A stretch of DNA of 51,948 nt from JBMOLL01 sp049325415 (GTDB lineage Bacteria > Bacteroidota > Bacteroidia > Bacteroidales > GCA-2748055), in NCBI GenBank assembly GCA_049325415.1, contig JBMOLL010000092.1, positions 1-51,948 of the forward strand. The letters are read 5' to 3'. Below the pieces are notes generated by a model that was given only the letters and a program-made list of their open reading frames with translations, ran no database searches and was not told where the DNA came from. Position numbers and translations under genes: made by a program. This document shows positions 14,639 to 23,256 of this stretch, in pieces; the stretch's first letter is position 1, and every line of letters starts with the position of its first letter.

Positions 14639-16768
14639 ATGATCAATTTCAGCGAAATCATTTCCAAAAAGCTCAACCTGACCCCCAAACAGGTGGCCAA
14701 TACCATCCAGTTGCTCGAAGAAGGGGCAACGGTCCCGTTTATCAGCCGCTACCGGAAGGAGCTTACCGGCAGCCTCGACGAGGTGCAGATCTCCGATATC
14801 CGCGATGAGCTGAACAAGCTGAAGGAACTGGAGAAGCGCAAGGAATACATCCTGAAAACCATCGAAGAACAGGGGCAGCTCAGCGATGAGCTGAAGCGCC
14901 AGATCGAGGGCTGCATGGATCCCACGACCCTTGAGGACATTTATCTTCCCTTTAAACCCAAACGGAAAACCCGCGCCACGGTAGCCCGTGAGCGGGGACT
15001 GGAACCGCTGGCAAAGATCCTGATGGCTCAGAAGGAGATGCAGGTGGAGAAGCGGGCGGCAGAGTATATCACGGAGGAAGTGCCCGACACCGAAGCGGCC
15101 CTGCAGGGTGCCCGCGATATCATTGCCGAGTGGGTGAGCGAGAACCAGAAGGCCCGAAACCTGGTGAGGCGGCATTTTGAGCGCTCGGCTGTGATCTATT
15201 CGAAAGTGGTGAAAGGAAAGGAGGAGGAAGGGGAGAAGTTCAGGGATTATTTCGAATTCAGCGAAGCCCTGAAAGACTGTCCGAGTCACCGTATGCTTGC
15301 CATGCGGCGGGGAGAGCACGAAGGCTTTCTGAAGCTGTCGCTTGAACCGAACGAGGAAAAGGTCCTGGATGATCTGTCGAAGATGTTTGTGACCGGCTTT
15401 TACGACGTCTCCCGCCAGGTGGAGCAGGCCGCGACCGACAGCTACAAACGCCTGCTGGCCCCGTCGATCGAGAACGAATTCAAGGCCCTTCATAAGGAAA
15501 AGGCCGATGCCGAGGCGATCCGTGTCTTTGCCGAGAACCTGCGTCAGCTCTTGCTGGCCTCGCCCCTCGGACACAAACGGGTACTGGCCATCGATCCCGG
15601 TTACCGCACCGGCTGCAAGGTGGTCTGCCTCGATGAACAGGGCACCCTGCTGACCAATGCCACGATCTATCCCCATCCGCCCCAGGCCGATAAGGTAAGC
15701 GCCACGAAGAAACTATCAACCCTGGTCGAACAGTATAAGATCGATGCCATCGCCATCGGGAACGGAACTGCGGGAAGGGAAACCGAGCGCTTCGTAAGCA
15801 TGGTGCGCTATCCGAAGGAAGTGAAGGTCTATGTGGTAAGTGAAGCCGGGGCATCCATCTATTCGGCTTCGAAGATTGCCCGGGAGGAGTTTCCCGATTA
15901 TGATGTCACGGTGCGGGGTGCTGTTTCGATCGGCCGCCGGCTGATGGATCCCCTGGCCGAGCTGGTGAAGATCGATCCGAAATCGATCGGGGTGGGGCAG
16001 TACCAGCACGATGTAGATCAGGGCAACCTGAAAAAGAGCCTCGATGAGGTGGTGGAAAGCTGCGTGAACCAGGTCGGGGTGAACGTGAACAGCGCCAGCA
16101 AGCATCTGCTGACCTACATCTCCGGACTGGGACCGACGCTCGCACAGAACATTGTCGATTACCGCCGTGAAAACGGGATGTTCCGCTCCAGGGATGAACT
16201 GAAGAAAGTGCCCCGGATGGGCGACAAGGCCTTTGAACAGAGTGCCGGCTTCCTTCGTATCGGGGGAGCTGAAAATCCGCTCGACAATTCGGCCGTTCAC
16301 CCGGAAAGCTACCATGTGGTGAAAAAAATGGCCTCCGATCTGAAATGCGACCTGGCCGAACTGGTGAGCAATGAGGCCCTGGTGTCTTCGATCCAGATCG
16401 ATAAATACGTGTCGGAGAAGGTCGGGATCCCGACCCTGAAAGACATTATCGGGGAGCTGAAGAAGCCAGGACGCGATCCGCGGCAGTCGATCAAGGTCTT
16501 TGAATTCGACAAGAATGTGTTCTCCATTGAGGATCTCAAACCCGGTATGGAATTGCCCGGCATTGTCACCAATATCACCAATTTCGGTGCCTTTGTGGAT
16601 GTGGGGGTCAAGCAGGACGGGCTGGTCCATGTCTCCCAGCTGGCCGATAAATTCATCAGGGACCCCAACGATGTGGTGAAGCTGCACCAGCATGTGAAAG
16701 TGAAGGTACTCGAGGTCGACGCCGCACGGAAAAGGATCTCCTTGTCGATGAAAGGAATGAAAGCATGA
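14639..16768 (+). CDS. tex: Tex-family RNA-binding transcription accessory protein
   Basis: A full-length Tex protein (709 aa). It has the helical N-terminal part (1-190; ATVPFISRYRKELTGSLDE), then the YqgF/RuvX-like domain near 315-440 (LAIDPGYRTGCK, AIGNGTAGRETE). Tandem helix-hairpin-helix motifs follow near 485-550 (YISGLGPTLAQNIVDYR, PRMGDKAFEQSAGFLRI), and a C-terminal S1 RNA-binding domain occupies about 632-705 (GIVTNITNFGAFVDVGVKQDGLVHVSQL). Tex proteins bind nucleic acids and influence transcription and RNA turnover. The gene is monocistronic and is followed immediately by an inverted simple-repeat pair that could act as a terminator-like hairpin. Confidence 0.96.
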   Translation: MINFSEIISKKLNLTPKQVANTIQLLEEGATVPFISRYRKELTGSLDEVQISDIRDELNKLKELEKRKEYILKTIEEQGQLSDELKRQIEGCMDPTTLEDIYLPFKPKRKTRATVARERGLEPLAKILMAQKEMQVEKRAAEYITEEVPDTEAALQGARDIIAEWVSENQKARNLVRRHFERSAVIYSKVVKGKEEEGEKFRDYFEFSEALKDCPSHRMLAMRRGEHEGFLKLSLEPNEEKVLDDLSKMFVTGFYDVSRQVEQAATDSYKRLLAPSIENEFKALHKEKADAEAIRVFAENLRQLLLASPLGHKRVLAIDPGYRTGCKVVCLDEQGTLLTNATIYPHPPQADKVSATKKLSTLVEQYKIDAIAIGNGTAGRETERFVSMVRYPKEVKVYVVSEAGASIYSASKIAREEFPDYDVTVRGAVSIGRRLMDPLAELVKIDPKSIGVGQYQHDVDQGNLKKSLDEVVESCVNQVGVNVNSASKHLLTYISGLGPTLAQNIVDYRRENGMFRSRDELKKVPRMGDKAFEQSAGFLRIGGAENPLDNSAVHPESYHVVKKMASDLKCDLAELVSNEALVSSIQIDKYVSEKVGIPTLKDIIGELKKPGRDPRQSIKVFEFDKNVFSIEDLKPGMELPGIVTNITNFGAFVDVGVKQDGLVHVSQLADKFIRDPNDVVKLHQHVKVKVLEVDAARKRISLSMKGMKA

Positions 16769-16770
16769 AA

Positions 16771-16889
16771 TTAAGGTTGAGGTTAAGGCTAAGGTTAAGT
16801 AGGATAGTTGCAAGTTCAACGGTCATATCTATTTCTTAACCTTATTCTCAACCTTATTCTCAACCTTATTCTCAACCTTAACCTTAATC
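16771..16889. repeat. Inverted arrays of a 12-bp GGTTGAGAATAA-type repeat
   Basis: Left arm 16771-16799 reads AAGGTTGAGGTTAAGGCTAAGG. The right arm at about 16836-16889 carries CTTATTCTCAAC three times plus CTTAACC ends, that is, the same repeat inverted. Transcribed, the two arms would form a long imperfect hairpin 3 bases after the tex stop. The same word (AAGGTTGAGGATAA) appears inside the GH3 gene at 32021-32105. Confidence 0.8.
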
Positions 16890-16890
16890 A

Positions 16891-16960
16891 GGACAGGAGG
16901 GTGAGGGCGGCAAAGTACGGAAAAGGGCGAGGCTCGAGACGCAGACGACCCTTCAGGGGA
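16891..16960. repeat. Dispersed repeat modules next to array 2
   Basis: GGACAGGAGGGTGAGGGCGG at 16891-16910 recurs with one mismatch, inverted, at 45808-45827, and its first 16 bases recur at 30111-30126. CGAGACGCAGACGACCCTTC at 16935-16954 recurs inverted, with one mismatch, at 46306-46325. These modules travel together with the CACTAAG arrays. Confidence 0.7.
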
Positions 16961-17025
16961 ATATGAATTGCCTGGAATCCCTTTGTAAACCTTCGTGGCA
17001 TTGCGTTCTCCTACGCGGTTTTTTT

Positions 17026-17392
17026 GCCACAAAGTCACAAAAGCACAAAGGGCCACAAAGTGTTTTTTACTATTTCTTAGTGAAATTTAGTGCCTTAGTG
17101 CCTTAGTGGCTATGTCTTCCCTTAGTGGTTTTTTTTTCGCCACAAAGTCACCAAAGCACAAAGAGTCACAAAGTTTTTTTTACTATTTCTTAGTGAAATT
17201 TAGTGCCTTAGTGCTTTAGTGGCTATGTCTTCCCTTAGTGGCTTTATTCGCCACAAAGTCACAAAAGCACAAAGGGCCACAAAATATTTTTATATTATTT
17301 CTTAGTGAAACTTAGTGTCTTAGTGTCTTAGTGGCTATGTCTTCCCTTAGTGGCAATGTCTTCCCTTAGTGGCAATGTCTTCCCTTAGTGGC
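17026..17392. repeat. CACTAAG repeat array 2 (three units plus short tail)
   Basis: Units begin GCCACAAAGTCAC at 17026, 17139 and 17250 (spacing 113 and 111 bp) and end CTTAGTGGCTATGTCTTCCC. A 19-bp subunit, ATGTCTTCCCTTAGTGGCA, is further repeated at the right end (17338-17392). The array lies between the convergent genes tex and the symporter. Its orientation is opposite to array 3, whose unit is the reverse complement. Confidence 0.88.
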
Positions 17393-17421
17393 ATTGCGTT
17401 CTCTTCTTTCTTATTGAAAAG

Positions 17422-17499
17422 GGAGCCCCATGCCCTTATCCATGTAGAATCTTCCGAGACAGGATGGGGGGGATGCAGGCACAGGGGCTCCTTTTTTTT
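17422..17499. terminator. Probable terminator between tex and the symporter
   Basis: GGAGCCCC (17422-17429) pairs perfectly with GGGGCTCC (17484-17491), followed on the plus strand by eight T that run into the symporter stop codon (17498-17500). On the minus strand the stem is followed by CTTTTC. The enclosed loop is long (54 nt) and partly self-complementary. It could stop transcription arriving from either side. Confidence 0.55.
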
Positions 17500-19099
17500 A
17501 GCGGAACAGGATCAGCACCACCACGCAGAGGCCGATGAGCATATAGGACAGGATCCTGTAGTTCTTATAGAAAGGCACTTGTTTCAGCTCCAGACTCTCT
17601 TCCCTGAAAATCTCACGGGTCCAGATGTAGGGCGCTATCTTTTTCATGTCGGGTTCCTTTGTGAGGTAACTGACGATGATCATGATCAGCATGCTGAATA
17701 CCAGGTATATGGGCACAGTGAGCAGGAAATGGATATCCCCGAAAAGCGACACCCCGTGATGGGCCTTGAAGATCAGGTTCCCCAGTCCGAGCGCCGCCCC
17801 GGCGATCAGCCCGGCGAAGTTTCCGGTGCTGTTGATCCTTTTCCAGAACACGCCCAGAATAAATGAGGCCACGATGGGAGGTGCCAGCATCGCCAGCATT
17901 TCCTGGTAGTATTTCAGCAGGGAACTGAAGCGGGTACCGATCTGCGGGGCCCACCAGACGGCAATAACCAGGGTAAGGGCCGAAACGATCCTGCCCACCA
18001 TCACCATTTGCTTCGGCTGTGCATTTTTCTTATTCGGTGCGTAGAAATCCATCGTAAACAGGGTGGCCACCGAATTCAGCAGTCCGCTGAGGGTGGAGGT
18101 CAGCGCGGCAATCAGCGCGGCCAGCATAAAACCGACCACACCCACCGGTAACATCTTGATCACCAGGCTCGGGTAGACCATGTCGGGCCGCTCCAGGCCG
18201 GGAAAGAACTGTTTCGCCATGACACCCGGGATGATGATGATAAACAGCGTTATCAGCGTAAGCAGTCCCACCAGCAGCACACCCTTACGGGCTTCGTCCA
18301 CGCTTTTGGCCGTGAGGGCACGCTGCACAAGCGACTGGTTATTCCCCCAGAAGAAGAAGCCGAGGACGGGGATGCCGAGGATCATACCCAGCCAGGGTAC
18401 GGAAGGATCGTCGAGCGGCCTGACGAGCTTCATCATGATGTCGCCGCTGTGGATCCTGTCGGCGATATAGGCCGATCCACCCCTGGCCGAGATGATCACC
18501 GTTAGGATGATCGCCCCGACTGTCAGCATGACGCCCTGCATCAGGTCGACCCTGATAGCAGAGGACAGGCCGCCCGGGATGGTGTAAAGAGCAACGATCA
18601 CTGCAAAAATAATGGCCAGGGTGGCAATCTCCATTTCGGGGAAGATGAGCTTGATCACAAGGGCCGCAGCATACAGACCACCGGCGGCATCCAGGAAAAT
18701 ATTGATCAGGATGGTCACGGCAGAGAAGTAATACCTCGATTTGGCATCGAAACGCCGTTCCAGGAATTCGGGCAGGGTAAAGATCCGCGATTTGATGTAA
18801 AACGGCAGGAAGAACCAGGCGAAGATCACCATGACAAGGATCGACATCAGGTTGTAGTTGAACACTGCGATCCCGGTGCTGTAAGCATCGCCCGACTGCC
18901 CGATGAGGGTGGAGCTCGAAATACTTGTGGCAAACATGGAGAAGCCGATGATGGGCCAGGTCATTCCCCTGCCGGCCAGGAAGTAGGATTCGGCATCGGC
19001 GCTCTTCCGGTAGCGGATACCCACCAGGATGATGATGACGAAATACAGACCGATGATCACCATATCGGTCACACTGATGTTGTAAAAGGCACTCATCAT
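17498..19099 (-). CDS. Sodium:solute symporter (SSS family), sugar-type
   Basis: A 533-aa inner-membrane carrier with about 13-14 hydrophobic segments and SSS signatures: FSMFATSISSSTLIGQSGDAY near the first helices and GLLNSVATLFTMDFYAP in the C-terminal half. SSS proteins couple Na+ entry to uptake of sugars, sialic acid or other small solutes. It starts inside the stop codon of the GH130 gene (TAATG overlap, one shared base), so both are translated from one mRNA. The pair suggests uptake of the oligosaccharide that GH130 then cleaves. Adjacent ATGs at 19099 and 19096 make the exact start ambiguous by one codon. Confidence 0.92.
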   Translation of the reverse strand: MMSAFYNISVTDMVIIGLYFVIIILVGIRYRKSADAESYFLAGRGMTWPIIGFSMFATSISSSTLIGQSGDAYSTGIAVFNYNLMSILVMVIFAWFFLPFYIKSRIFTLPEFLERRFDAKSRYYFSAVTILINIFLDAAGGLYAAALVIKLIFPEMEIATLAIIFAVIVALYTIPGGLSSAIRVDLMQGVMLTVGAIILTVIISARGGSAYIADRIHSGDIMMKLVRPLDDPSVPWLGMILGIPVLGFFFWGNNQSLVQRALTAKSVDEARKGVLLVGLLTLITLFIIIIPGVMAKQFFPGLERPDMVYPSLVIKMLPVGVVGFMLAALIAALTSTLSGLLNSVATLFTMDFYAPNKKNAQPKQMVMVGRIVSALTLVIAVWWAPQIGTRFSSLLKYYQEMLAMLAPPIVASFILGVFWKRINSTGNFAGLIAGAALGLGNLIFKAHHGVSLFGDIHFLLTVPIYLVFSMLIMIIVSYLTKEPDMKKIAPYIWTREIFREESLELKQVPFYKNYRILSYMLIGLCVVVLILFR

Positions 19100-20115
19100 T
19101 AGCTGTTTTTCAGGATTTCTTCGAGGAGCTCATCCACCGGGCAGGTGGCCACACCAACGTATTTGTCGGCTGCCCCGTAATAAACGTACAAAATACCATT
19201 TAAAATGACATTCCCCGTGGGAAAAACACAGCCCTTGTAAAAGCCTTCCAGTTCATAATCGAATTCAGGCTCCATGATGAAGTTCCGGGTGCGGCCGATC
19301 ACCTTCCCGGGGTCTTCGAGGTCGAGCAGGGCAGCTCCGACCCGGTAATAGCCTCTGCCGCCGTTTTCCACGCCGTGGTAAAGCATGAGCCAGCCCCTGT
19401 CGGTTCGGAGCGGCGGGGTGCTTCCTCCGACCTTCTCCTCCCAGGTGCCTTCGATGCCCTCGATCAGGATCCGGCTGGGTTCTTCCCATACCAGCAGATC
19501 GTCCGACGAGCGGATCCAGATGGCGGGATGTTTCGGACCATAGGCTTCCCCGATCCATTCCTTCGGGCGGTGGAGCATCACGAATTTGTTATTGATCTTT
19601 TCCGGGAAGAGGATCACATCGCGGTCGTCCAGGTTGGCCTGGGTGATCCTTCCCAGCCTCTGCCAGTTCTTGAAATCCTTTGTAATGGCCAGGGCGGAGT
19701 TTGCCGTGTTGTTTTTCAGGAAGGATGGGGCCTCGCTTCCCGTATCGGGGGTGAGGACTTCATCGTGACCGAATTTCCAGTATTGTCCCGGAGGATAGGG
19801 CCGGAAGGCATAGGTCACATAGTAATAATCGTCGAAACGCACGATCCGCGGGTCTTCCACGCAGCCCGAATCGGGTCCTTCCACGCTCGGGCCGAAGGCC
19901 GGCCGGGCGGAGCTGCGGGTAAAGTTAAAGCCATCCTTACTGGTGGCGAGACCAAAGCGGATCACGTGGTCCGTATCGTCGCCCGCAGCCCGGTATAACA
20001 TGTAAAATGTTCCGTCGTCGTACCAGACGCCGGGGTTGCATACTACCAGGTTTTCCCAGTTATTCTGACTGTTTGGTGAGAGTACCGGGTTTTTATCGTA
20101 TTTCTTCAGGGTCAT
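19099..20115 (-). CDS. GH130 family glycoside phosphorylase/hydrolase
   Basis: A five-bladed propeller enzyme of 338 aa without a signal peptide, so cytoplasmic. GH130 features are NPVLSPNSQNNWENLVVCNPGVWYDDG at the start, CVEDPRIVRFDDYYYVTYAF (family VEDPR motif), the arginine and aspartate region DDRDVILFPEKINNKFVMLHRP, STPPLRTDRGWLMLYHGV and VFPTGNVILNGILYVYYGAAD. Known members phosphorolyse or hydrolyse beta-mannosides, which hints that the glycan contains mannose; I cannot assign a subfamily. It is coupled to the symporter by a one-base overlap and separated from the upstream hydrolase by an 82-bp gap with a hairpin. Confidence 0.92.
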   Translation of the reverse strand: MTLKKYDKNPVLSPNSQNNWENLVVCNPGVWYDDGTFYMLYRAAGDDTDHVIRFGLATSKDGFNFTRSSARPAFGPSVEGPDSGCVEDPRIVRFDDYYYVTYAFRPYPPGQYWKFGHDEVLTPDTGSEAPSFLKNNTANSALAITKDFKNWQRLGRITQANLDDRDVILFPEKINNKFVMLHRPKEWIGEAYGPKHPAIWIRSSDDLLVWEEPSRILIEGIEGTWEEKVGGSTPPLRTDRGWLMLYHGVENGGRGYYRVGAALLDLEDPGKVIGRTRNFIMEPEFDYELEGFYKGCVFPTGNVILNGILYVYYGAADKYVGVATCPVDELLEEILKNS

Positions 20116-20160
20116 AGAGTGTTATTGTTCAAAAGTTCTTGTTTAGGGTTGATTGCTGTC

Positions 20161-20176
20161 CCGGGCAGCAGCCCGG
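20161..20176 (-). other. Intercistronic hairpin between hydrolase 2 and GH130
   Basis: A perfect 6-bp GC stem (CCGGGC/GCCCGG) with loop AGCA lies in the 82-bp gap. No U-run follows on the minus strand, so it looks more like an mRNA-processing or stability element than a terminator. Confidence 0.4.
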
Positions 20177-20197
20177 ATTTTATGTCTGCTTTTTCTT

Positions 20198-21694
20198 TCA
20201 GTCGATCCGGTCCGTGATCAGAACAAAGCTGTTGGCATGGAGCTGCACGGTGTTTTTTCTGTCGAAATTCAGATCGGTTTTTACCGGTACCGGGATGCCG
20301 TTTTCGTCGGATGAAAAATCGTTTTCCCGGTAAACATACATTTTGGCTTGTCTCATGACTGACGGCAGGGAAAGGCCGATCAGCCGGTCATCGGCACCGG
20401 TGTTTACCAGTGCAATGACTGTCTTACCGTCTTTTTTTCCTGCAGCCACCCTGACCGCGTTGTCGCTGTTTCCTTCAATCCTGAGAATGTCGGTACCATC
20501 CGGGAAATAGCGGCACATCAGCGACCAGGTGTAATACCACGGCCTGACGTTCTCCTCCTCCGCCTTCCCGAAGACCTCTTCCCCGAGTATATTCCACATC
20601 CCCCAGAGCTTGATATCCGTGATATTTCCGGCGTCGCCATTGGAGTGCATCGCATCGTCGAGCATCCAGACAGCCATTCCCGACAGGCCGTTGTTCATGA
20701 TCTCCATGCAGAGAAGCGGCATATCAAGACCGTAAAAGAAATCGTAAACCAGCATGTTGCAGTCGCTGCCTTTGGTAAAGGGATGATCCTTCAGTCGCCG
20801 GTTCTGCTCCTCCATCAGCCTCGAGTCTTCCGGTTTATAGTACTTGTAACCGGCTTCGCCCAGCACGATCTTTTTTCCTTCCGGGACCCGGCTCGTGTAT
20901 TCCTTCAGCTGAGCGGCAAATTCACCGCTCCGCACCTCGTGCTGACCCGGATAGGCGTGGAAGTCGTAAAGGCCGATCAGACTGTCCATATCGGCTGCCG
21001 TTTGCCCGATCCACTCCCAGGGCTCAAAAGCCGAGGCCGGATTCCTGTATGCCATCACCACATCGGGACCACCCATGCTCACCTTTCCTGCAAGGGCGGG
21101 GTAGGTCTGCATTCTCTTTGTGAAAGCCAGGACCATCTTTTTCCAGAGTTCGTAATCACCGTTGGTCGACGACCAGTACCCGTCGGGCTCGTTGAAGAGG
21201 TTGAAATATTTGATGCAGGTAAATCCCTGTTCACCTACCAGGTAATTCAGGTAGTCCACCGACATATTGATCCAGGCCGTATCTTCCTTCATCGACCAGT
21301 CGGGCGGATTATATTCACCGAACAGCACGGTAATGTTGTTTTCCTGGCAGTAGGAAAGGAGCCTGATAATGGAGGCATTATTGCGGGTCTTGTCGTAACG
21401 GCCCGTTTCCTTATCGAAATAGCGGTAAGGGCTGTTGATCATGCAGCGCACAAAGCGGGGGCGCATGAAATCGAGCCGGGTGAGAAGCTTTTCCCAGTCG
21501 GCATCCGATATTTCCGATCCCCAGCGGGCAGCTTCATCATAGGGGTCCCATTCAATCCCGTTCCCGATATATGCGGGATTCACTATCTCATTGCTTACCG
21601 TGAGTTCCATATCGGTTTTTTCCTGGCTGCAGGCTGTAAGCATAAGTAAGATGCCTGCTAAGAGTGCGATGGGTGATTTCAGGTCTGTCTTCAT
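20198..21694 (-). CDS. Clan GH-A-like glycoside hydrolase lipoprotein 2 (498 aa)
   Basis: Lipoprotein signal peptide (LTAC, Cys22) followed by a TIM-barrel hydrolase. The acid/base candidate is E169 in FNLFNEPDGYW and the nucleophile candidate E280 in IVLGEAGYKYY; both occur at strand ends, as expected for clan GH-A. A C-terminal beta-sandwich of about 100 residues ends the protein (KTVIALVNTG...HANSFVLITDR). The family number cannot be fixed by eye. It is a paralog of the next gene, sharing SSTNG, FVRCM/IVRIM, WxMLDDAM/WDLDDAM and RPWYYTWSLMCRYFPDGT. The lipid anchor suggests a surface or periplasmic role in the PUL. Confidence 0.85.
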   Translation of the reverse strand: MKTDLKSPIALLAGILLMLTACSQEKTDMELTVSNEIVNPAYIGNGIEWDPYDEAARWGSEISDADWEKLLTRLDFMRPRFVRCMINSPYRYFDKETGRYDKTRNNASIIRLLSYCQENNITVLFGEYNPPDWSMKEDTAWINMSVDYLNYLVGEQGFTCIKYFNLFNEPDGYWSSTNGDYELWKKMVLAFTKRMQTYPALAGKVSMGGPDVVMAYRNPASAFEPWEWIGQTAADMDSLIGLYDFHAYPGQHEVRSGEFAAQLKEYTSRVPEGKKIVLGEAGYKYYKPEDSRLMEEQNRRLKDHPFTKGSDCNMLVYDFFYGLDMPLLCMEIMNNGLSGMAVWMLDDAMHSNGDAGNITDIKLWGMWNILGEEVFGKAEEENVRPWYYTWSLMCRYFPDGTDILRIEGNSDNAVRVAAGKKDGKTVIALVNTGADDRLIGLSLPSVMRQAKMYVYRENDFSSDENGIPVPVKTDLNFDRKNTVQLHANSFVLITDRID

Positions 21695-21706
21695 AATTTA
21701 AGACGC

Positions 21707-23191
21707 TTATTCCATGTTGGTTAACAGAATGAATGATTGTCCGGGAAGCGTGAGGCTAAAACCTGTTTCAGGCCCAAGCTCCAGGCTGAAGCCTGTGCTG
21801 TCGGGAACAGCAAAGCCGTCGGCATCGGTGCCTGCCGTGAAGCTGCTGCCTTTGCCTGCAGTATAGCGATAGCGGTCCATGCCTGCCAGGTTCATGTTCT
21901 CTTCGGTCTTGAGATTCAGGTCGTAGCTCACGTAATTGGAATTGACGATGGCAATGGTGTATTTTCCGTCGAGTTCACCGGCTATGGCTCTCAGGCCTTT
22001 TTTGTCGGGAAGATCCATGTTCAGAATAGCCGTTCCTGCAGGGAAATACCGGCAAAGCAGGGATACCGTGTAGAACCAGGGCCTGATCGCCTCATCGGCC
22101 GCAGATCCGAACTTTTCGGCTCCCAGGATGTTCCAGAAGCCCCAGCGCTTGAGTCTGGTGGATCCGCCTCCGTCGATATTGTACATGGCATCGTCGAGGT
22201 CCCAGGCAATAACCCCCTCGTAGCCGGCCCGCATGTTCTGCAGGATGGCGTCGGCCATGTCGATCCCGTAGAAGGCATCATAAACGAACATATTGCAGTC
22301 GTCGGAGGCATAGGGATCGGCATCTTCCCTGGCCTCGTTCTCGATCCCGAGATCGGAGGCAGCGGAATATTTGAATCCGAGTTCGGTCATGAGCATGATC
22401 TTCGACGCCGGGGCTGCCTCAAGATAGGCCGCGGTCATGTCTCCGTACGATCCGTCCCTGACCTCATTCTGGTCGGGGTAGGTATGAATATCGTAGGCTC
22501 CGACCTTATCCCCCAGATCGTAATGAGTGTTGGTTACCCAGGAGGTCAGGCCCGTATTCCACACGGCCACATCGGGACCGATGATGGCGACCTGCTCCGT
22601 CAGCCCTTTTTCCGCCATTTTAGCATAAAACTGATCGATCAGGCTGAGCCAGAGGTTGTAGTTTCCGTTCGTCGACGACCAGTCGCCGTTAGGTTCATTG
22701 ACCATGTTGTAATACCGGATGCAGGTGTAACCTTTGGTGTGCACCAGCCAGTCGAGAAAGGAAGCCGACATTTCGAGCCACTCGGTATCGATGGTATCGC
22801 CTCCCCGGTGACCCCACTCTCCGAACATTACGGTGATCCCTGTCTCTTCGCAGAAATCAAGGATGCGGGTGAGCACTGCTTCGCTTTTCTCCGGATCGAA
22901 GACACCGTCGCTGACATAGTTCCATCCGTCGGCAGTCATGATCCTGACAATCGGGGGCCGCATGAAACCGACACGTTTAAACAGGGTATTCCAGTCGTTT
23001 TCGGAAAGGCTGGGTGAGCCGGTCCACAGGTCCACGATGTCGTATCCTCCCCATTGCACGCCGTTTCCGGTGTACGAAGGGGTAAGAACGGTGCTTTTTA
23101 AGGTCAGATCACTTCCTTTGACAGGAGGGTCGACCGTTGGCTTGCATGAAACTAAAAAGAGCAGTAACAGAATCCCGATCCAACTTCTCAT
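21707..23191 (-). CDS. Clan GH-A-like glycoside hydrolase lipoprotein 1 (494 aa)
   Basis: Lipoprotein signal peptide (LVSC, Cys16), TIM barrel and C-terminal beta-sandwich. Candidate catalytic residues are E166 in YNMVNEPNGDW and E270 in IMLMTELGFKY. The architecture and many motifs match hydrolase 2, which follows after 12 bp, so the two arose by duplication, but the loops differ clearly. Two related lipoprotein hydrolases in one locus may cut different linkages or act at different points on the same polymer. Clan GH-A is supported by the two-glutamate pattern; the exact family is not. Confidence 0.85.
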   Translation of the reverse strand: MRSWIGILLLLFLVSCKPTVDPPVKGSDLTLKSTVLTPSYTGNGVQWGGYDIVDLWTGSPSLSENDWNTLFKRVGFMRPPIVRIMTADGWNYVSDGVFDPEKSEAVLTRILDFCEETGITVMFGEWGHRGGDTIDTEWLEMSASFLDWLVHTKGYTCIRYYNMVNEPNGDWSSTNGNYNLWLSLIDQFYAKMAEKGLTEQVAIIGPDVAVWNTGLTSWVTNTHYDLGDKVGAYDIHTYPDQNEVRDGSYGDMTAAYLEAAPASKIMLMTELGFKYSAASDLGIENEAREDADPYASDDCNMFVYDAFYGIDMADAILQNMRAGYEGVIAWDLDDAMYNIDGGGSTRLKRWGFWNILGAEKFGSAADEAIRPWFYTVSLLCRYFPAGTAILNMDLPDKKGLRAIAGELDGKYTIAIVNSNYVSYDLNLKTEENMNLAGMDRYRYTAGKGSSFTAGTDADGFAVPDSTGFSLELGPETGFSLTLPGQSFILLTNME

Positions 23192-23219
23192 TCTTCTTCA
23201 ATTAAGGGTTAAAGGAATG

Positions 23220-23243
23220 CCGGGACCGCTGTTCCGGTCCCGG
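23220..23243 (-). other. Strong intercistronic hairpin after the SusE-position gene
   Basis: CCGGGACCG (23220-23228) pairs perfectly with CGGTCCCGG (23235-23243) around a 6-nt loop, 13 bases after the stop of the lipoprotein gene. There is no U-run on the minus strand. It separates the binding/import genes from the hydrolase genes and may stabilise the upstream mRNA or lower expression downstream. Confidence 0.5.
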
Positions 23244-23256
23244 TATCCATTGCAGA

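Noticed and set aside
16829..17056. 75-aa minus-strand frame ending in KVENKVENKVENK
   Set aside because: It is a translation of the 12-bp simple repeat and neighbouring repeat modules.
19375..19998. 207-aa plus-strand frame opposite the GH130 gene
   Set aside because: It is a shadow frame; GH130 on the minus strand carries all family motifs.
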